This document shows positions 48,178 to 57,190 of a stretch of DNA of 64,000 nt, piece after piece; the stretch's first letter is position 1, and each line of letters starts with the position of its first letter. Made by a program: the position numbers and the translations under genes. Location: positions 710,501 to 774,500 of the forward strand of contig NZ_CP101462.1 of NCBI RefSeq assembly GCF_024362205.1. Direction: 5' to 3'. The notes under the pieces were generated by a model. That model had not been told where the DNA came from, did not search any database, and saw only the letters and a list, made by a program, of their open reading frames with translations. The stretch comes from Exiguobacterium aurantiacum. GTDB taxonomy: Bacteria > Bacillota > Bacilli > Exiguobacteriales > Exiguobacteriaceae.

Positions 48178-51099
48178 ATGGTCAACAAACGATGGAAGCA
48201 GGCATGGGCAGTTGTGCTAACGTTTGCACTAATGTTCTCAATGTTTCCGATGTCATCGTCCGCTCTCGATAAAGGCAAGTCGACGCTCGTCGTCGTTCAC
48301 TATCAAGAGGCACCGGACAATCAAACGGATTGGAACTTATGGCTTTGGGCGAATAACCCAGATTATTTCCCGAACAAAGGCTTCGCCTTCAACGGCGAGG
48401 ACGACTTCGGCAAGGTGGCGGCCTACGAATTCCCGGTCGACTCACCAGAAAAGCTCGGTCTCATCGTCCGCACGGACAACTGGGAGAAAGATAAAGGGTC
48501 GGAGAACGACCGCTTCATCACGAGCGATATGATTAAAGACGGCGTTGCCGAAGTGTGGATCAAGTCAGGCGACTCGACGATTTATACGTCGAACCCGGAC
48601 GGGGAGACGGCAACAACGGACGTGGATATGAAAGTTCATTACTTCCGTTACGACAATACATACACAGACTGGGGTCTTTGGACGTGGCCCGACGGTGGTG
48701 ACGGTCAAAGCATCAACTTCGATGAGACGGACGCCTTCGGCGGCGTCGCGAACGTGACGTTCGCCAACCCGGACGCGAAGAAGCTCATCGGGCTCGTCAC
48801 GAAAAAAGGGGAATGGGCCGAAAAAGACGGCGAAGACCGGTTCGCGCTCAGCACCGCGAAAGAAATTTGGCTCGTCGAAGGCGATTCGACGATCTACTAC
48901 TCAGAACCAGTTATCGACCGCTCTCCAAAAATCATCTCGTTCGAGGCGGACACTTTCCGTCAAGCGGAACTCACGCTCAACCGCGTCATCGATGAGAAGT
49001 TCTTAAGCGAATTGGCAGTCGAAGGTGCGACGGTTGAATCGGTCGAGAAGACAGGCGACAAGTCTGTCACCGTCCGTTTCAGTGCCGACATCGACTTGGC
49101 GGCAGTCATCACGGCGAAGCACCCGACGTTCGGAGACAAAGTGCTTCAAGCGGGCGACGTGCTCCGATCACCGGAGTTCGACGCGAAGTACGCCTATGAC
49201 GGCAAGCTCGGCGTGACGTACAAGCAGTCAAAATCACAGTTCGTCCTCTGGGCCCCGACGGCTCAAGACGTCAAGCTCGAACTATGGAACATGCCGAAGA
49301 CACGTCCGGCTTCAGATAAAGATTTGAAGAAGACGATCTCGATGAAGCGTGGCGAGCGCGGCACGTGGGTCGCTGAAGTACGCGGCGACTTGGACGGCAT
49401 CGGTTACACGTACAACGTCAAGCACGCGTCAGGTAGCGTCCGTGCGGTCGATCCATATGCGACGGCGGTCGGTGTGAACGGGGACCAAGGGGTCGTCGTC
49501 GATTTGAACGAGACGAAACCGAAACGTTGGAACTCGATGAAACCGAAACTCAAGCAACGGACAGATGCCATCATCTATGAGACGCACGTCCGTGACTTGT
49601 CAATCTTTGACGTCACGTCAGACAAGTATGACTCAGGCATCACGAACAAAGGCAAATATCTCGGCGTCGTCGAGCCTGGGACACGTCTCCTCGTCAACGG
49701 CAAGAAGACAGCGACGAAGACGGGCCTCGACCATATGAAAGACCTCGGCGTCACGCACGTCCAGTTCATTCCGGTATACGACTATAACACGGCCTCGGTC
49801 GATGAGACGAAACCGGACGCATCATACAACTGGGGGTATGACCCGAAAAACTATAACGCGCCGGAAGGCTCGTACTCGACGAACCCATATGACGCCAAAG
49901 TCCGGATTCGCGAGATGAAACAAATGATTCAAGGGCTCCATGACAACAACTTGCGCGCCGTCATGGACGTCGTTTACAACCACATGTTCGATGCCCAGGC
50001 GTCGAACTTGCATAAGATTGTCCCAGGATACTACTATCGTTACACTGAAGGCGGCGACTTCGCGAACGGGACGGGCGTTGGCAACGATACCGCTTCGGAA
50101 CGCAAGATGATGCAGAAACTTATCGTCGACTCGGTCGTCTACTGGGCGAAAGAATACCATTGGGACGGATTCCGTTTCGACCTCATGGGCATCCATGACG
50201 TCAAGACGATGAACCAAGTCCGTTCGGCCTTGAACAAGGTCGATCCATCAATCCTCGTCTTCGGCGAAGGTTGGGACCTCAGCACACCGCTCGACCCGGC
50301 GAAAAAAGCGAACCAAAAGAACGCCTATAAGATGCCAGGCATCGCGCACTTCAACGACAACATCCGCGATGGTTTGAAAGGCAGTGTCTTCGTCGACACG
50401 GACAACGGCTTCATCAATGGGAAAGCTGGCCTTGAAAACCGCATCAAGACAGGCATCGTCGGCGAGATTGACTATAGCGCCGACATCAAAGGCTTCACGA
50501 AAGAACCGACGCAAGCGATCACGTACGTCGAAGCGCACGACAACCACACGCTCTGGGACAAGCTCGAACTCACGAACGCGAAAACGTCGGAAGCGGACCG
50601 CACGAAGATGCACCGTCTCGCGTCGAGCATCCTCTTGACGAGCCAAGGCACGACGTTCATCCATGCCGGTCAAGAGTTCATGCGGACGAAAGAAGGCGAT
50701 CACAACTCGTACAAATCGCCGGACCGCATCAACCAAATGGACTGGAAACGGGCCGCTGACCGTAAGGCGGACGTCCAGTACATGAAAGGCTTGATCGAGA
50801 TGCGTAAAGACAACCCAGGTCTCCGCATGACGAAGGCGGTCGATGTGAAGAAAAACTTGAAATTCTATAAAGCCGAAGCGAATGTCATCAGCTACTCGAT
50901 CGATGACAAAGCACCAGGCCAGAAGAAAGACTTGTTCATCACGCACAACGCCAACGCCAAGACGGTCAAAGTAAAGTTGCCGAGCGGGCAATGGAACCTT
51001 ATCGTCGATGGGAAACAAGCGGGCACGAAGACGATTAAACGCGTCTCTGGCACGGTCGATGTACCGGCTTATGGCTCGGTCGTCGTGAAACAGCGTTAA
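48178..51099 (+). CDS. pulA: Secreted type I pullulanase
   Basis: This 973-residue preprotein starts at the ATG at 48178 after AAGGAGGGA. A signal peptide (about 1-33) is followed by two starch-binding PUD/CBM41 domains (VVVHYQEAPDNQTDWNLWLW and KVHYFRYDNTYTDWGLWTW), a CBM48-like domain (LGVTYKQSKSQFVLWAPTAQDVKL) and the GH13 barrel. Catalytic residues are Asp668 (GFRFDLMG), Glu697 (FGEGWD) and Asp788 (EAHDNH). YNWGYDP is the type I pullulanase signature. It cleaves alpha-1,6 bonds of pullulan and branched starch outside the cell. The end is a beta domain with no sorting motif. Tandem cre sites suggest strong glucose repression. Confidence 0.95.
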   Translation: MVNKRWKQAWAVVLTFALMFSMFPMSSSALDKGKSTLVVVHYQEAPDNQTDWNLWLWANNPDYFPNKGFAFNGEDDFGKVAAYEFPVDSPEKLGLIVRTDNWEKDKGSENDRFITSDMIKDGVAEVWIKSGDSTIYTSNPDGETATTDVDMKVHYFRYDNTYTDWGLWTWPDGGDGQSINFDETDAFGGVANVTFANPDAKKLIGLVTKKGEWAEKDGEDRFALSTAKEIWLVEGDSTIYYSEPVIDRSPKIISFEADTFRQAELTLNRVIDEKFLSELAVEGATVESVEKTGDKSVTVRFSADIDLAAVITAKHPTFGDKVLQAGDVLRSPEFDAKYAYDGKLGVTYKQSKSQFVLWAPTAQDVKLELWNMPKTRPASDKDLKKTISMKRGERGTWVAEVRGDLDGIGYTYNVKHASGSVRAVDPYATAVGVNGDQGVVVDLNETKPKRWNSMKPKLKQRTDAIIYETHVRDLSIFDVTSDKYDSGITNKGKYLGVVEPGTRLLVNGKKTATKTGLDHMKDLGVTHVQFIPVYDYNTASVDETKPDASYNWGYDPKNYNAPEGSYSTNPYDAKVRIREMKQMIQGLHDNNLRAVMDVVYNHMFDAQASNLHKIVPGYYYRYTEGGDFANGTGVGNDTASERKMMQKLIVDSVVYWAKEYHWDGFRFDLMGIHDVKTMNQVRSALNKVDPSILVFGEGWDLSTPLDPAKKANQKNAYKMPGIAHFNDNIRDGLKGSVFVDTDNGFINGKAGLENRIKTGIVGEIDYSADIKGFTKEPTQAITYVEAHDNHTLWDKLELTNAKTSEADRTKMHRLASSILLTSQGTTFIHAGQEFMRTKEGDHNSYKSPDRINQMDWKRAADRKADVQYMKGLIEMRKDNPGLRMTKAVDVKKNLKFYKAEANVISYSIDDKAPGQKKDLFITHNANAKTVKVKLPSGQWNLIVDGKQAGTKTIKRVSGTVDVPAYGSVVVKQR

Positions 51100-51107
51100 T
51101 CAGGAGG

Positions 51108-51137
51108 CCACGGCTCAATCGAGCCGTGGTCTTTTTT
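51108..51137 (+). terminator. Terminator after pullulanase
   Basis: CCACGGCTC and GAGCCGTGG pair around AATC.. and a run of T follows. Confidence 0.92.
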
Positions 51138-51293
51138 AATGGTTAAAATAATGACATTAATTTGAAAATATGTACAAAAGAGAGGTTGTTCCCCTTATTT
51201 TCAAAAACAGAAGCGTATCCGCCTGTCCCCATCTTATATAATCAAGATAATACGATATTCATGTGATGAACGTCACGCCGGGGAGTGGTGGAA

Positions 51294-54146
51294 ATGGGCT
51301 TCTTCCGACAATGGAAGCATGCATTGGAATCAAACGTTGAACAACTGGAGCGTGGGGAACGGATCAATATCGACCCGTTGCTGCTCGATCAGTATCCGGA
51401 CGCCGTCTACGTCTTAGATTGTGACTTGAAACTCGTCGACTCGAATGAAAAACTATCGCTTCTCTTCAACGGGGAGGAAGAACGGTTCGTCCATCCGGCC
51501 TCATGGTTGCCTGTGACGGAGAGCGAACGTGTCCAGACGTTCCATCAACGGTCGCTCCAAGGCGAAACGGTGCATTATGAACTCCAAGCGCGCAATGCGC
51601 ACGGACGCTCGATTCATCTATCGATCACGAATACGCCGCTCTATACCGGCCGGGTCATTACGGGCCTTTACGGGGTCGTCAAAGATTTGACGACGCAGAC
51701 GGAGCTGCGGGAACGCTACAATCGGTTGAAAGTGAGCCGGTTGCTGTTTGAACGCATCCCTGGGCTCATCTTGATTGAGCTAGACCTCGAGACCGGTGCC
51801 TTTTATCATTCCCCGCAGACGGGGAACTTGCTCGGTTTGACGAAACGACAGCTCGCGGACATGAAGCGGGAGGATTTCCGGAAATTGATTCATGAGGATG
51901 ACCGGGGTGCGTTCGCGGCGGCAATCGAGACGTTGCTTCACGATCACGCTCAATTCGAATATGAGACGCAACTTCGCGCCTTCAATCCGAAAATAAAACA
52001 ATATTTGGAGCTGATCGTTAAAGTCGGTGTCTCGAAAGACCGAAAAGCTGTCACCTGGGCGATGTTCGACGTAACGAACCTGGTCACGGCCGAAGAAGAA
52101 CTGACGAAAGAACGGTCGAAAGTGAGACAGTTGTGTGAGATTGTCGACTCGGTCATTTTTGAGCGCTATTTCGAATCGAAGCAATTCAAGTTTTTAACGC
52201 CAGGCTTCTCGCTCATCTTCGGTTATACGGAAGACCAATTCAACGCCCATCCAGATTATTGGCAAAAAGTTGTCGTCCCGGATGACATCCCGAAAATCAA
52301 ACAGGCGCGGGAAGTGACGTTGAGCGGCAAACCGTCGACGTTCTCATACCGGATTTTCGCCAAAGGGAACGTCAAGTGGATTGAAGAGAACCGTGAGCCG
52401 ATTTTCGCGGAAGATGGGCACGTCATCGGCTTCCGGACGCTCGTCAAAGACATCACGCAGTTGAAGGAGCAGCAGGAAGAGATTTGGCGTCTCGCCTCGC
52501 TCGACCCGATCACGAACATGCCAAACCGTGAGTCGATCACCGAATCGGTGTATCACTTGACCCGGAAGCGCGACCCGTTCACGTTGTTCTCGCTGTCGTT
52601 CAACCGAATCGCGGAAATCAACCATACGTTCGGCTACGAGCTCGGCGACGAGTGGCGCGTCGCGACAGTGAATCAACTGATTCGTCTCTTGCCGAAGGAC
52701 GCGCTTCTGGGGCATTTAGACGCTGACAACGTGCTGATCGTCTTGCCGCGACGCATGGAGGACCCCGAAGTGCTCGCGCTCGGACAGAAACTCGGCACGC
52801 TCTCGACCCATCGCTTCCGCGTCGACGTCTATGACTTGTTCGCCCGCATCTCGATCGGGGTGAGCCGTTACCCGGAAGACGGTGCACAAGCGAGCGAGTT
52901 GATTAAGCACGCCTGTATCGCCATGAACCGGGCCGATAAGAAAATCGAGGCCCAGTTGGAGCTGTACTCGTCGCAAATGGACATCGAGTCGTTGAAGCGG
53001 TACGAACTGCTGCGGGATATGCGAGGGGCCCTTCAAAACAAAGAGTTCTACCTGATGTATCAGCCGAAAGTGAACGCATGGACAGGGCAGATCGTCGGAG
53101 CCGAGGCGCTCATGCGCTGGACGCATCCGACGTGGGGATCGATCTCACCGGCCGAGTTCATCCCGCTCGCCGAGGAGAGCAGCCTTCATCTAGATTTGAC
53201 GAACTGGCTGATCGAAGAAGTGTGCCGCTATTTGATGACGCTCCCGAAAAAAGTTCCGATTTCGATTAACGTGTCGGCCAAATATTTGTATCAAGAGCAT
53301 TTCGAGCATGTGCTCGAGGACACGCTCGCCCGTTATCATATCCCGGCGAGCTATCTCGAAGTCGAGATCTCGGAGACATCGCTGTTAGAGGACGCCCAGC
53401 AAATCACGCAAGTGTTTGGACGTTTGAACGACCTCGGCATCCCGATCGCTTTCGACGATTTCGGGAAAGGTTACTCGTCGCTCGCTTACTTACAGGCGTA
53501 TAGCGCCCAAACGATTAAAATTGACCGGGTGTTCGCCCATAACGTCAACCAAAGCCGGAAGGCCCAAGGCATCATTCGGAGCCTGCTCCTCATCGCCGAA
53601 GAGTTTGGGATGAACGTCGTGGTCGAAGGTGTCGAGATGATGGACGATTTGCTCCGTCTCCGTGAATTCGGTTGTCATGTCATCCAAGGATATATTTTCA
53701 GTCGTCCACTCAAGGAGGCCGAGTTCGAACAAGCGCTCGAAACGGGGACGCTGACCCCGATTGAGGAGTATGTCGAGATGATCCCATCCGCGAGCCGGCT
53801 GATTCATGCCGGCATCACAATCACGCGCCTGCGTAATCAAGACGTCGCGGTCGGCACGTCGCCAATCGTCATCATGCGGCGCGGCTTCAAGACGATCGCT
53901 TTCTATGGAGCGATCCGCCTGCCGGTCGACAGTGATCTCAGTCTCGTCATCTTGCTCGACGAGGGGATGGCGCCACTTCCGATTCAAGTGACGCGACTGA
54001 CCGAGCTCGCCAACGGACTGTACCAATACGAGGCGTCGTATGAACAGACGGTCGAACTCGAGAAACGGTTGACCGCTCTAGAGAGCGAAAAACCGCGCGG
54101 CTTCACGATTCAGAAAGCGAAAGACTTGATTGATCAGACAGATTGA
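51294..54146 (+). CDS. PAS-degenerate GGDEF-EAL cyclic di-GMP phosphodiesterase
   Basis: This protein of about 950 residues has three PAS-like domains (roughly 25-135, 145-265 and 275-395), a GGDEF domain whose active site is altered to LDADN (so probably no cyclase activity), and an EAL domain. The EAL domain is intact, with E604-A-L-M-R-W, ISINVSAKYL, EISETSLL, DDFGKGYSSL and VVEGVE. It should hydrolyse c-di-GMP. About 100 residues follow the EAL domain (about 845-950) with no domain I can name. The start is set at the ATG at 51294 after GGGGAG; two GTG codons just upstream are alternatives. A TATAAT (51235-51240 region) lies upstream without a clear -35. Confidence 0.9.
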   Translation: MGFFRQWKHALESNVEQLERGERINIDPLLLDQYPDAVYVLDCDLKLVDSNEKLSLLFNGEEERFVHPASWLPVTESERVQTFHQRSLQGETVHYELQARNAHGRSIHLSITNTPLYTGRVITGLYGVVKDLTTQTELRERYNRLKVSRLLFERIPGLILIELDLETGAFYHSPQTGNLLGLTKRQLADMKREDFRKLIHEDDRGAFAAAIETLLHDHAQFEYETQLRAFNPKIKQYLELIVKVGVSKDRKAVTWAMFDVTNLVTAEEELTKERSKVRQLCEIVDSVIFERYFESKQFKFLTPGFSLIFGYTEDQFNAHPDYWQKVVVPDDIPKIKQAREVTLSGKPSTFSYRIFAKGNVKWIEENREPIFAEDGHVIGFRTLVKDITQLKEQQEEIWRLASLDPITNMPNRESITESVYHLTRKRDPFTLFSLSFNRIAEINHTFGYELGDEWRVATVNQLIRLLPKDALLGHLDADNVLIVLPRRMEDPEVLALGQKLGTLSTHRFRVDVYDLFARISIGVSRYPEDGAQASELIKHACIAMNRADKKIEAQLELYSSQMDIESLKRYELLRDMRGALQNKEFYLMYQPKVNAWTGQIVGAEALMRWTHPTWGSISPAEFIPLAEESSLHLDLTNWLIEEVCRYLMTLPKKVPISINVSAKYLYQEHFEHVLEDTLARYHIPASYLEVEISETSLLEDAQQITQVFGRLNDLGIPIAFDDFGKGYSSLAYLQAYSAQTIKIDRVFAHNVNQSRKAQGIIRSLLLIAEEFGMNVVVEGVEMMDDLLRLREFGCHVIQGYIFSRPLKEAEFEQALETGTLTPIEEYVEMIPSASRLIHAGITITRLRNQDVAVGTSPIVIMRRGFKTIAFYGAIRLPVDSDLSLVILLDEGMAPLPIQVTRLTELANGLYQYEASYEQTVELEKRLTALESEKPRGFTIQKAKDLIDQTD

Positions 54147-54173
54147 GAGCGAGCCGGCACCGGCTCGCTTTTT
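54147..54173 (+). terminator. Terminator after the EAL gene
   Basis: AGCGAGCCG and CGGCTCGCT form a tight stem followed by five T. Confidence 0.9.
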
Positions 54174-54249
54174 CTGTACGCTAAAACTAGAAACCTGTAG
54201 CAATTTTCTCTAAGATGGAGGGGACAGACACGAAGAGGAGATAGACAAG

Positions 54250-55323
54250 ATGGACATGCAAGCAGCCCGACACTTTTTCTCACAACTAGAAGGCGATTAT
54301 ACGGAGCGGCTCGAGGCGATTGCCGTCGAAATCGAGCGCACGGGGACGTATACGCTCACGACCGACGAGTTGACGGAAGGCGCGACACTCGCCTGGCGCA
54401 ACTCGAACCGATGCATCGGTCGTTTGTTTTGGCAGACGCTCACCGTCCGGGACGCCCGGGACGCGGAGACGTTCGATGACGTATTCGAGGCGCTCGTCAG
54501 TCATTTGCGGTATGCGACGAACGGTGGGAAGATCCGCTCGACGATGACCGTGCTCCCGAACAAGTTCCGTTTGTTGAACGCGCAACTCATCCGCTACGCG
54601 GCGTATGAGTCGGAAGACGGCATCATCGGTGACCCGCTGTCGCTGACGATCACGCGCCAGGCCGCAAGGCTCGGCTGGAGTGGTGCTGGGACTGCGTTTG
54701 ACGTCCTACCGCTCCTCATCACCGACGGGCGTGAGGTTCGGCTTTATGAACTGCCGGACGACGCGGTGCTCGAGGTCGACATCCGGCACGAGACGTACGA
54801 CTTATTCGACGGTCGCCACATCAAATGGCACGCCGTCCCGGCTATCGCCGACATGGAGCTCGAGATTGGAGGACTGCGTTTCACATCGGTCCCGTTCAAC
54901 GGGTGGTATATGGAGACGGAGATTGGCGCGCGCAACTTGGCCGATTCGGATCGCTATGATTTATTGCCGCTCGTCGGCGCGTCGCTCGGGCTCGATACAT
55001 CGAAAGAACGGACGCTTTGGCGCGACCGTGCCCTCGTTGAGTTGAACGTCGCCGTCCTGCAGTCGTTCGAGCGGGCCGGGGTGACGATCGTCGACCACCA
55101 CACGGCGGCGAAACAGTTCAAACGGTTCGAGAAAAATGAACATGACGCCGGGCGTGACGTGACCGGTCAATGGAGCTGGCTCATCCCGCCGTTATCACCG
55201 GCCGCGACGCACGTGTTCCATCGCCATTACAATGACGAAATTGTGACGCCGAACTTGTTCGCGCGCTCCGGTTGTCCATTTTCTGCGTTTCAAGCGAAGG
55301 CAAAAGAGGAATCAAAAGGCTAG
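54250..55323 (+). CDS. nos: Bacterial nitric oxide synthase oxygenase
   Basis: This 357-residue oxygenase domain has no reductase part, as usual in Bacilli. The haem thiolate ligand is Cys55 (WRNSNRCIGR) and the arginine-binding Glu is Glu224 in GWYMETEIGARNL. Other conserved blocks are VLPLLI, FNGWYM and the C-terminal WSWLIPPLSPAATHVFH that contacts the pterin site. It makes NO from arginine using a general cellular reductase. GAGGAGATAGA precedes the ATG. The RDD gene follows after 24 bases and may share its transcript. Confidence 0.95.
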   Translation: MDMQAARHFFSQLEGDYTERLEAIAVEIERTGTYTLTTDELTEGATLAWRNSNRCIGRLFWQTLTVRDARDAETFDDVFEALVSHLRYATNGGKIRSTMTVLPNKFRLLNAQLIRYAAYESEDGIIGDPLSLTITRQAARLGWSGAGTAFDVLPLLITDGREVRLYELPDDAVLEVDIRHETYDLFDGRHIKWHAVPAIADMELEIGGLRFTSVPFNGWYMETEIGARNLADSDRYDLLPLVGASLGLDTSKERTLWRDRALVELNVAVLQSFERAGVTIVDHHTAAKQFKRFEKNEHDAGRDVTGQWSWLIPPLSPAATHVFHRHYNDEIVTPNLFARSGCPFSAFQAKAKEESKG

Positions 55324-55347
55324 AACCGAAACGAGAGGATGATGAAC

Positions 55348-55758
55348 GTGGCAGTCCCAATTTGGAAACGTGCTGTTGCCAGTCAAATCGACCAATTCAT
55401 TTTTCAGACGCCCGCGAAACTCGTCGAGAAGACGATTCGAAAGAAACTATGGCCGGATAAAAAAGTGAAACGTTACTACTTGCCGACGCTCGTGACGATT
55501 GCCGGGGAAGTGTACTTCCTGCTCAATAAAAATGGGCAGACGATCGGAGACCAAGTCGTCGGCATTAAAGTCGTCAGCCAAGACGGACGCCCGCTCTCGC
55601 TCGAGCAAGTCGTGAAGCGGACGCTGTATAAAGACGTCGTCTATCCGGCGACGCTCGGACTGCCGCTCTTAAAGGCGCTCCAACAAATCAAGGCGGGCAA
55701 AGAGACGGAATTGCCGCATGATGAATTTGCCCATACGAAACTGATTTCGACACGATGA
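55348..55758 (+). CDS. RDD-family membrane-associated protein
   Basis: This is a protein of about 136 residues. The RDD features are the early KRAVASQIDQFIF (the R and D of the family name) and the central NKNGQTIGDQVVGIKVVSQDGRPLS block, with a further 'VVKRTLYKDVVY' region. Hydrophobic segments are weaker than in typical RDD proteins. The start is taken as GTG at 55348, nine bases after GAGAGG. ATGs at 55339 and 55342 lie too close to that site. Function unknown. Confidence 0.7.
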   Translation: MAVPIWKRAVASQIDQFIFQTPAKLVEKTIRKKLWPDKKVKRYYLPTLVTIAGEVYFLLNKNGQTIGDQVVGIKVVSQDGRPLSLEQVVKRTLYKDVVYPATLGLPLLKALQQIKAGKETELPHDEFAHTKLISTR

Positions 55759-55769
55759 GTCGAAGGCTA

Positions 55770-55803
55770 AGACAGAGCGACGACGCGTCGCCCTGTCTTT
55801 TTT
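55770..55803 (+). terminator. Terminator after the nos-RDD unit
   Basis: AGACAG-GCGACG pairs with CGTCGC-CTGTCT (one bulge each side), followed by six T. Confidence 0.88.
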
Positions 55804-55891
55804 CATGAGAATCGGTCGGAAAGGAACGAATCCGAAAAATAAGGTATAATGAAAAAGGAAAAAATTGAACGATCAACGGAGGATTTTTGTT

Positions 55892-56743
55892 ATGACCAAA
55901 ATCGCATGGATTACCGATAGTATGGCCAATTTCTCGAAAGAAGAGGCGGCCCGTCTCGGTGTCGATATCGTCCCGATTCAATTGATCGTCGACGGCAGCG
56001 GCTACAGCGAAGTCGACCTCTCAATCGAGGATTTGCACCGCTACATGATCGACCAAAAGAAAGAGGCGAAGACGTCGCAGCCGATCTTTGGCGACTTCAT
56101 CGCCCGCTATGAACGTTTGAAAGAAGAAGGCTACGACTGCGCCATCGCCGTCCACTGCTCGAACGGCTTGAGCTCGACTGTGAAAAACTCGAGTGCCGCG
56201 GCAGAAGCGGCCGACTTCAAAGTGTACACGGTCGACTCACACGCAGCGCTCGAAGCGCAGCAAGAGCTCGTCCGGCTCGGTCTCGCTGCCGAGGCTGAAG
56301 GCAAGTCCGCCGAGGAGATCGTCGCCCTGCTCGAAGCATGGCGCGACAAGAAGAACTTCTTTATGATCATCGGCAACATGGAAACGATGCGCCGTGGCGG
56401 TCGCGTCTCATCAGGCGAAATGTTCCTCGCCAACATCCTGAACATCAAACCAATCATCACGCTCGATGAGACGGGGAAAGTCATCCCGTTCAAAAAAGCA
56501 CGGTCGCTCAAGAAAGCGTACGCCGAGATGGTGACCGAGCTCGAACGCCGCCACGCCGCGAACGGCATTCACAACAACCGAGTCTTCGTCCAGACGGCGC
56601 TCGCCCCGGAGATGCAAGACAATCTTGTCGCGCTCATCCAGGAGAAATTGCCAGAGATTGAAGTCGTCAAGACGCGTTTCTGTCCGTCGATCGCGGTCCA
56701 CGCAGGCTTCGAGACGGTCGGGGTACTTTGGCTCAACGCTTAA
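55892..56743 (+). CDS. DegV-family fatty-acid-binding protein
   Basis: This 283-residue protein starts at the ATG at 55892 after GGAGGATT. DegV hallmarks are IAWITDSMANFS, KTSQPIFGDFIARYE, HCSNGLSST, VYTVDSHAALEAQQELV and MRRGGRVS. DegV/FakB proteins hold a fatty acid for phosphorylation by FakA. A perfect TATAAT lies at 55845-55850. The downstream thioredoxin-like gene starts 17 bases later and is probably cotranscribed. A paralogue begins at 63506. Confidence 0.9.
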   Translation: MTKIAWITDSMANFSKEEAARLGVDIVPIQLIVDGSGYSEVDLSIEDLHRYMIDQKKEAKTSQPIFGDFIARYERLKEEGYDCAIAVHCSNGLSSTVKNSSAAAEAADFKVYTVDSHAALEAQQELVRLGLAAEAEGKSAEEIVALLEAWRDKKNFFMIIGNMETMRRGGRVSSGEMFLANILNIKPIITLDETGKVIPFKKARSLKKAYAEMVTELERRHAANGIHNNRVFVQTALAPEMQDNLVALIQEKLPEIEVVKTRFCPSIAVHAGFETVGVLWLNA

Positions 56744-56759
56744 GTTAGGAGGGAGTTTG

Positions 56760-57083
56760 ATGGAAGCTGTCACCACACTTTCGGCGTTACACGACCGGAT
56801 CGCGGACTCGGAGCAATTGCTCGTCTACGTGTCGCATCCGACCTGTAGCGTCTGCCACTCGCTCAAACCTCAAGTCGAGGAGATGTTGACGGAGTTCCCT
56901 GATATCGAGGCGGTCGCCATCGATTCGGATCAGGTACCGGAAATTGCCGGCGCCTACTCGATTTTCACCGTTCCGGTCGTCTTATTTTTCCTCGACGGCA
57001 GAGAGACGCTCCGCCGGGCCCGGTTCGTCCCAATCGGCGAGCTGACCCATCAACTCGAGCGTCTCCAAGAGATGCGCGGCTGA
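56760..57083 (+). CDS. Thioredoxin-like protein
   Basis: This 107-residue thioredoxin-fold protein starts at the ATG at 56760 after AGGAGGGAG. The active site reads HPTCSVCHSL, a CxxC with Ser-Val between the cysteines, unlike the WCGPC of housekeeping thioredoxin. The cis-proline region is FTVPVVLFFLDG. It resembles YtpP-type proteins. It probably acts as a disulfide reductase in the cytoplasm on unknown partners. Confidence 0.85.
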   Translation: MEAVTTLSALHDRIADSEQLLVYVSHPTCSVCHSLKPQVEEMLTEFPDIEAVAIDSDQVPEIAGAYSIFTVPVVLFFLDGRETLRRARFVPIGELTHQLERLQEMRG

Positions 57084-57086
57084 ATC

Positions 57087-57115
57087 CACAGACACACGTC
57101 TGTGGTTTTTTTTTG
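57087..57115 (+). terminator. Terminator after the thioredoxin-like gene
   Basis: CCACAGAC and GTCTGTGG form the stem, followed by a long T-run. Confidence 0.92.
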
Positions 57116-57190
57116 ATTGTTTGCGTCGGGCAAGGGGAATCAAGACAGTAGTTGCGTCACTTTTTCGAATGAAGAAATGGGGAAACACTG

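Noticed and set aside
50248-51018. 256-codon minus-strand frame opposite the pullulanase catalytic domain
   Set aside because: The plus strand encodes conserved GH13 motifs here. The antisense frame has no family features.
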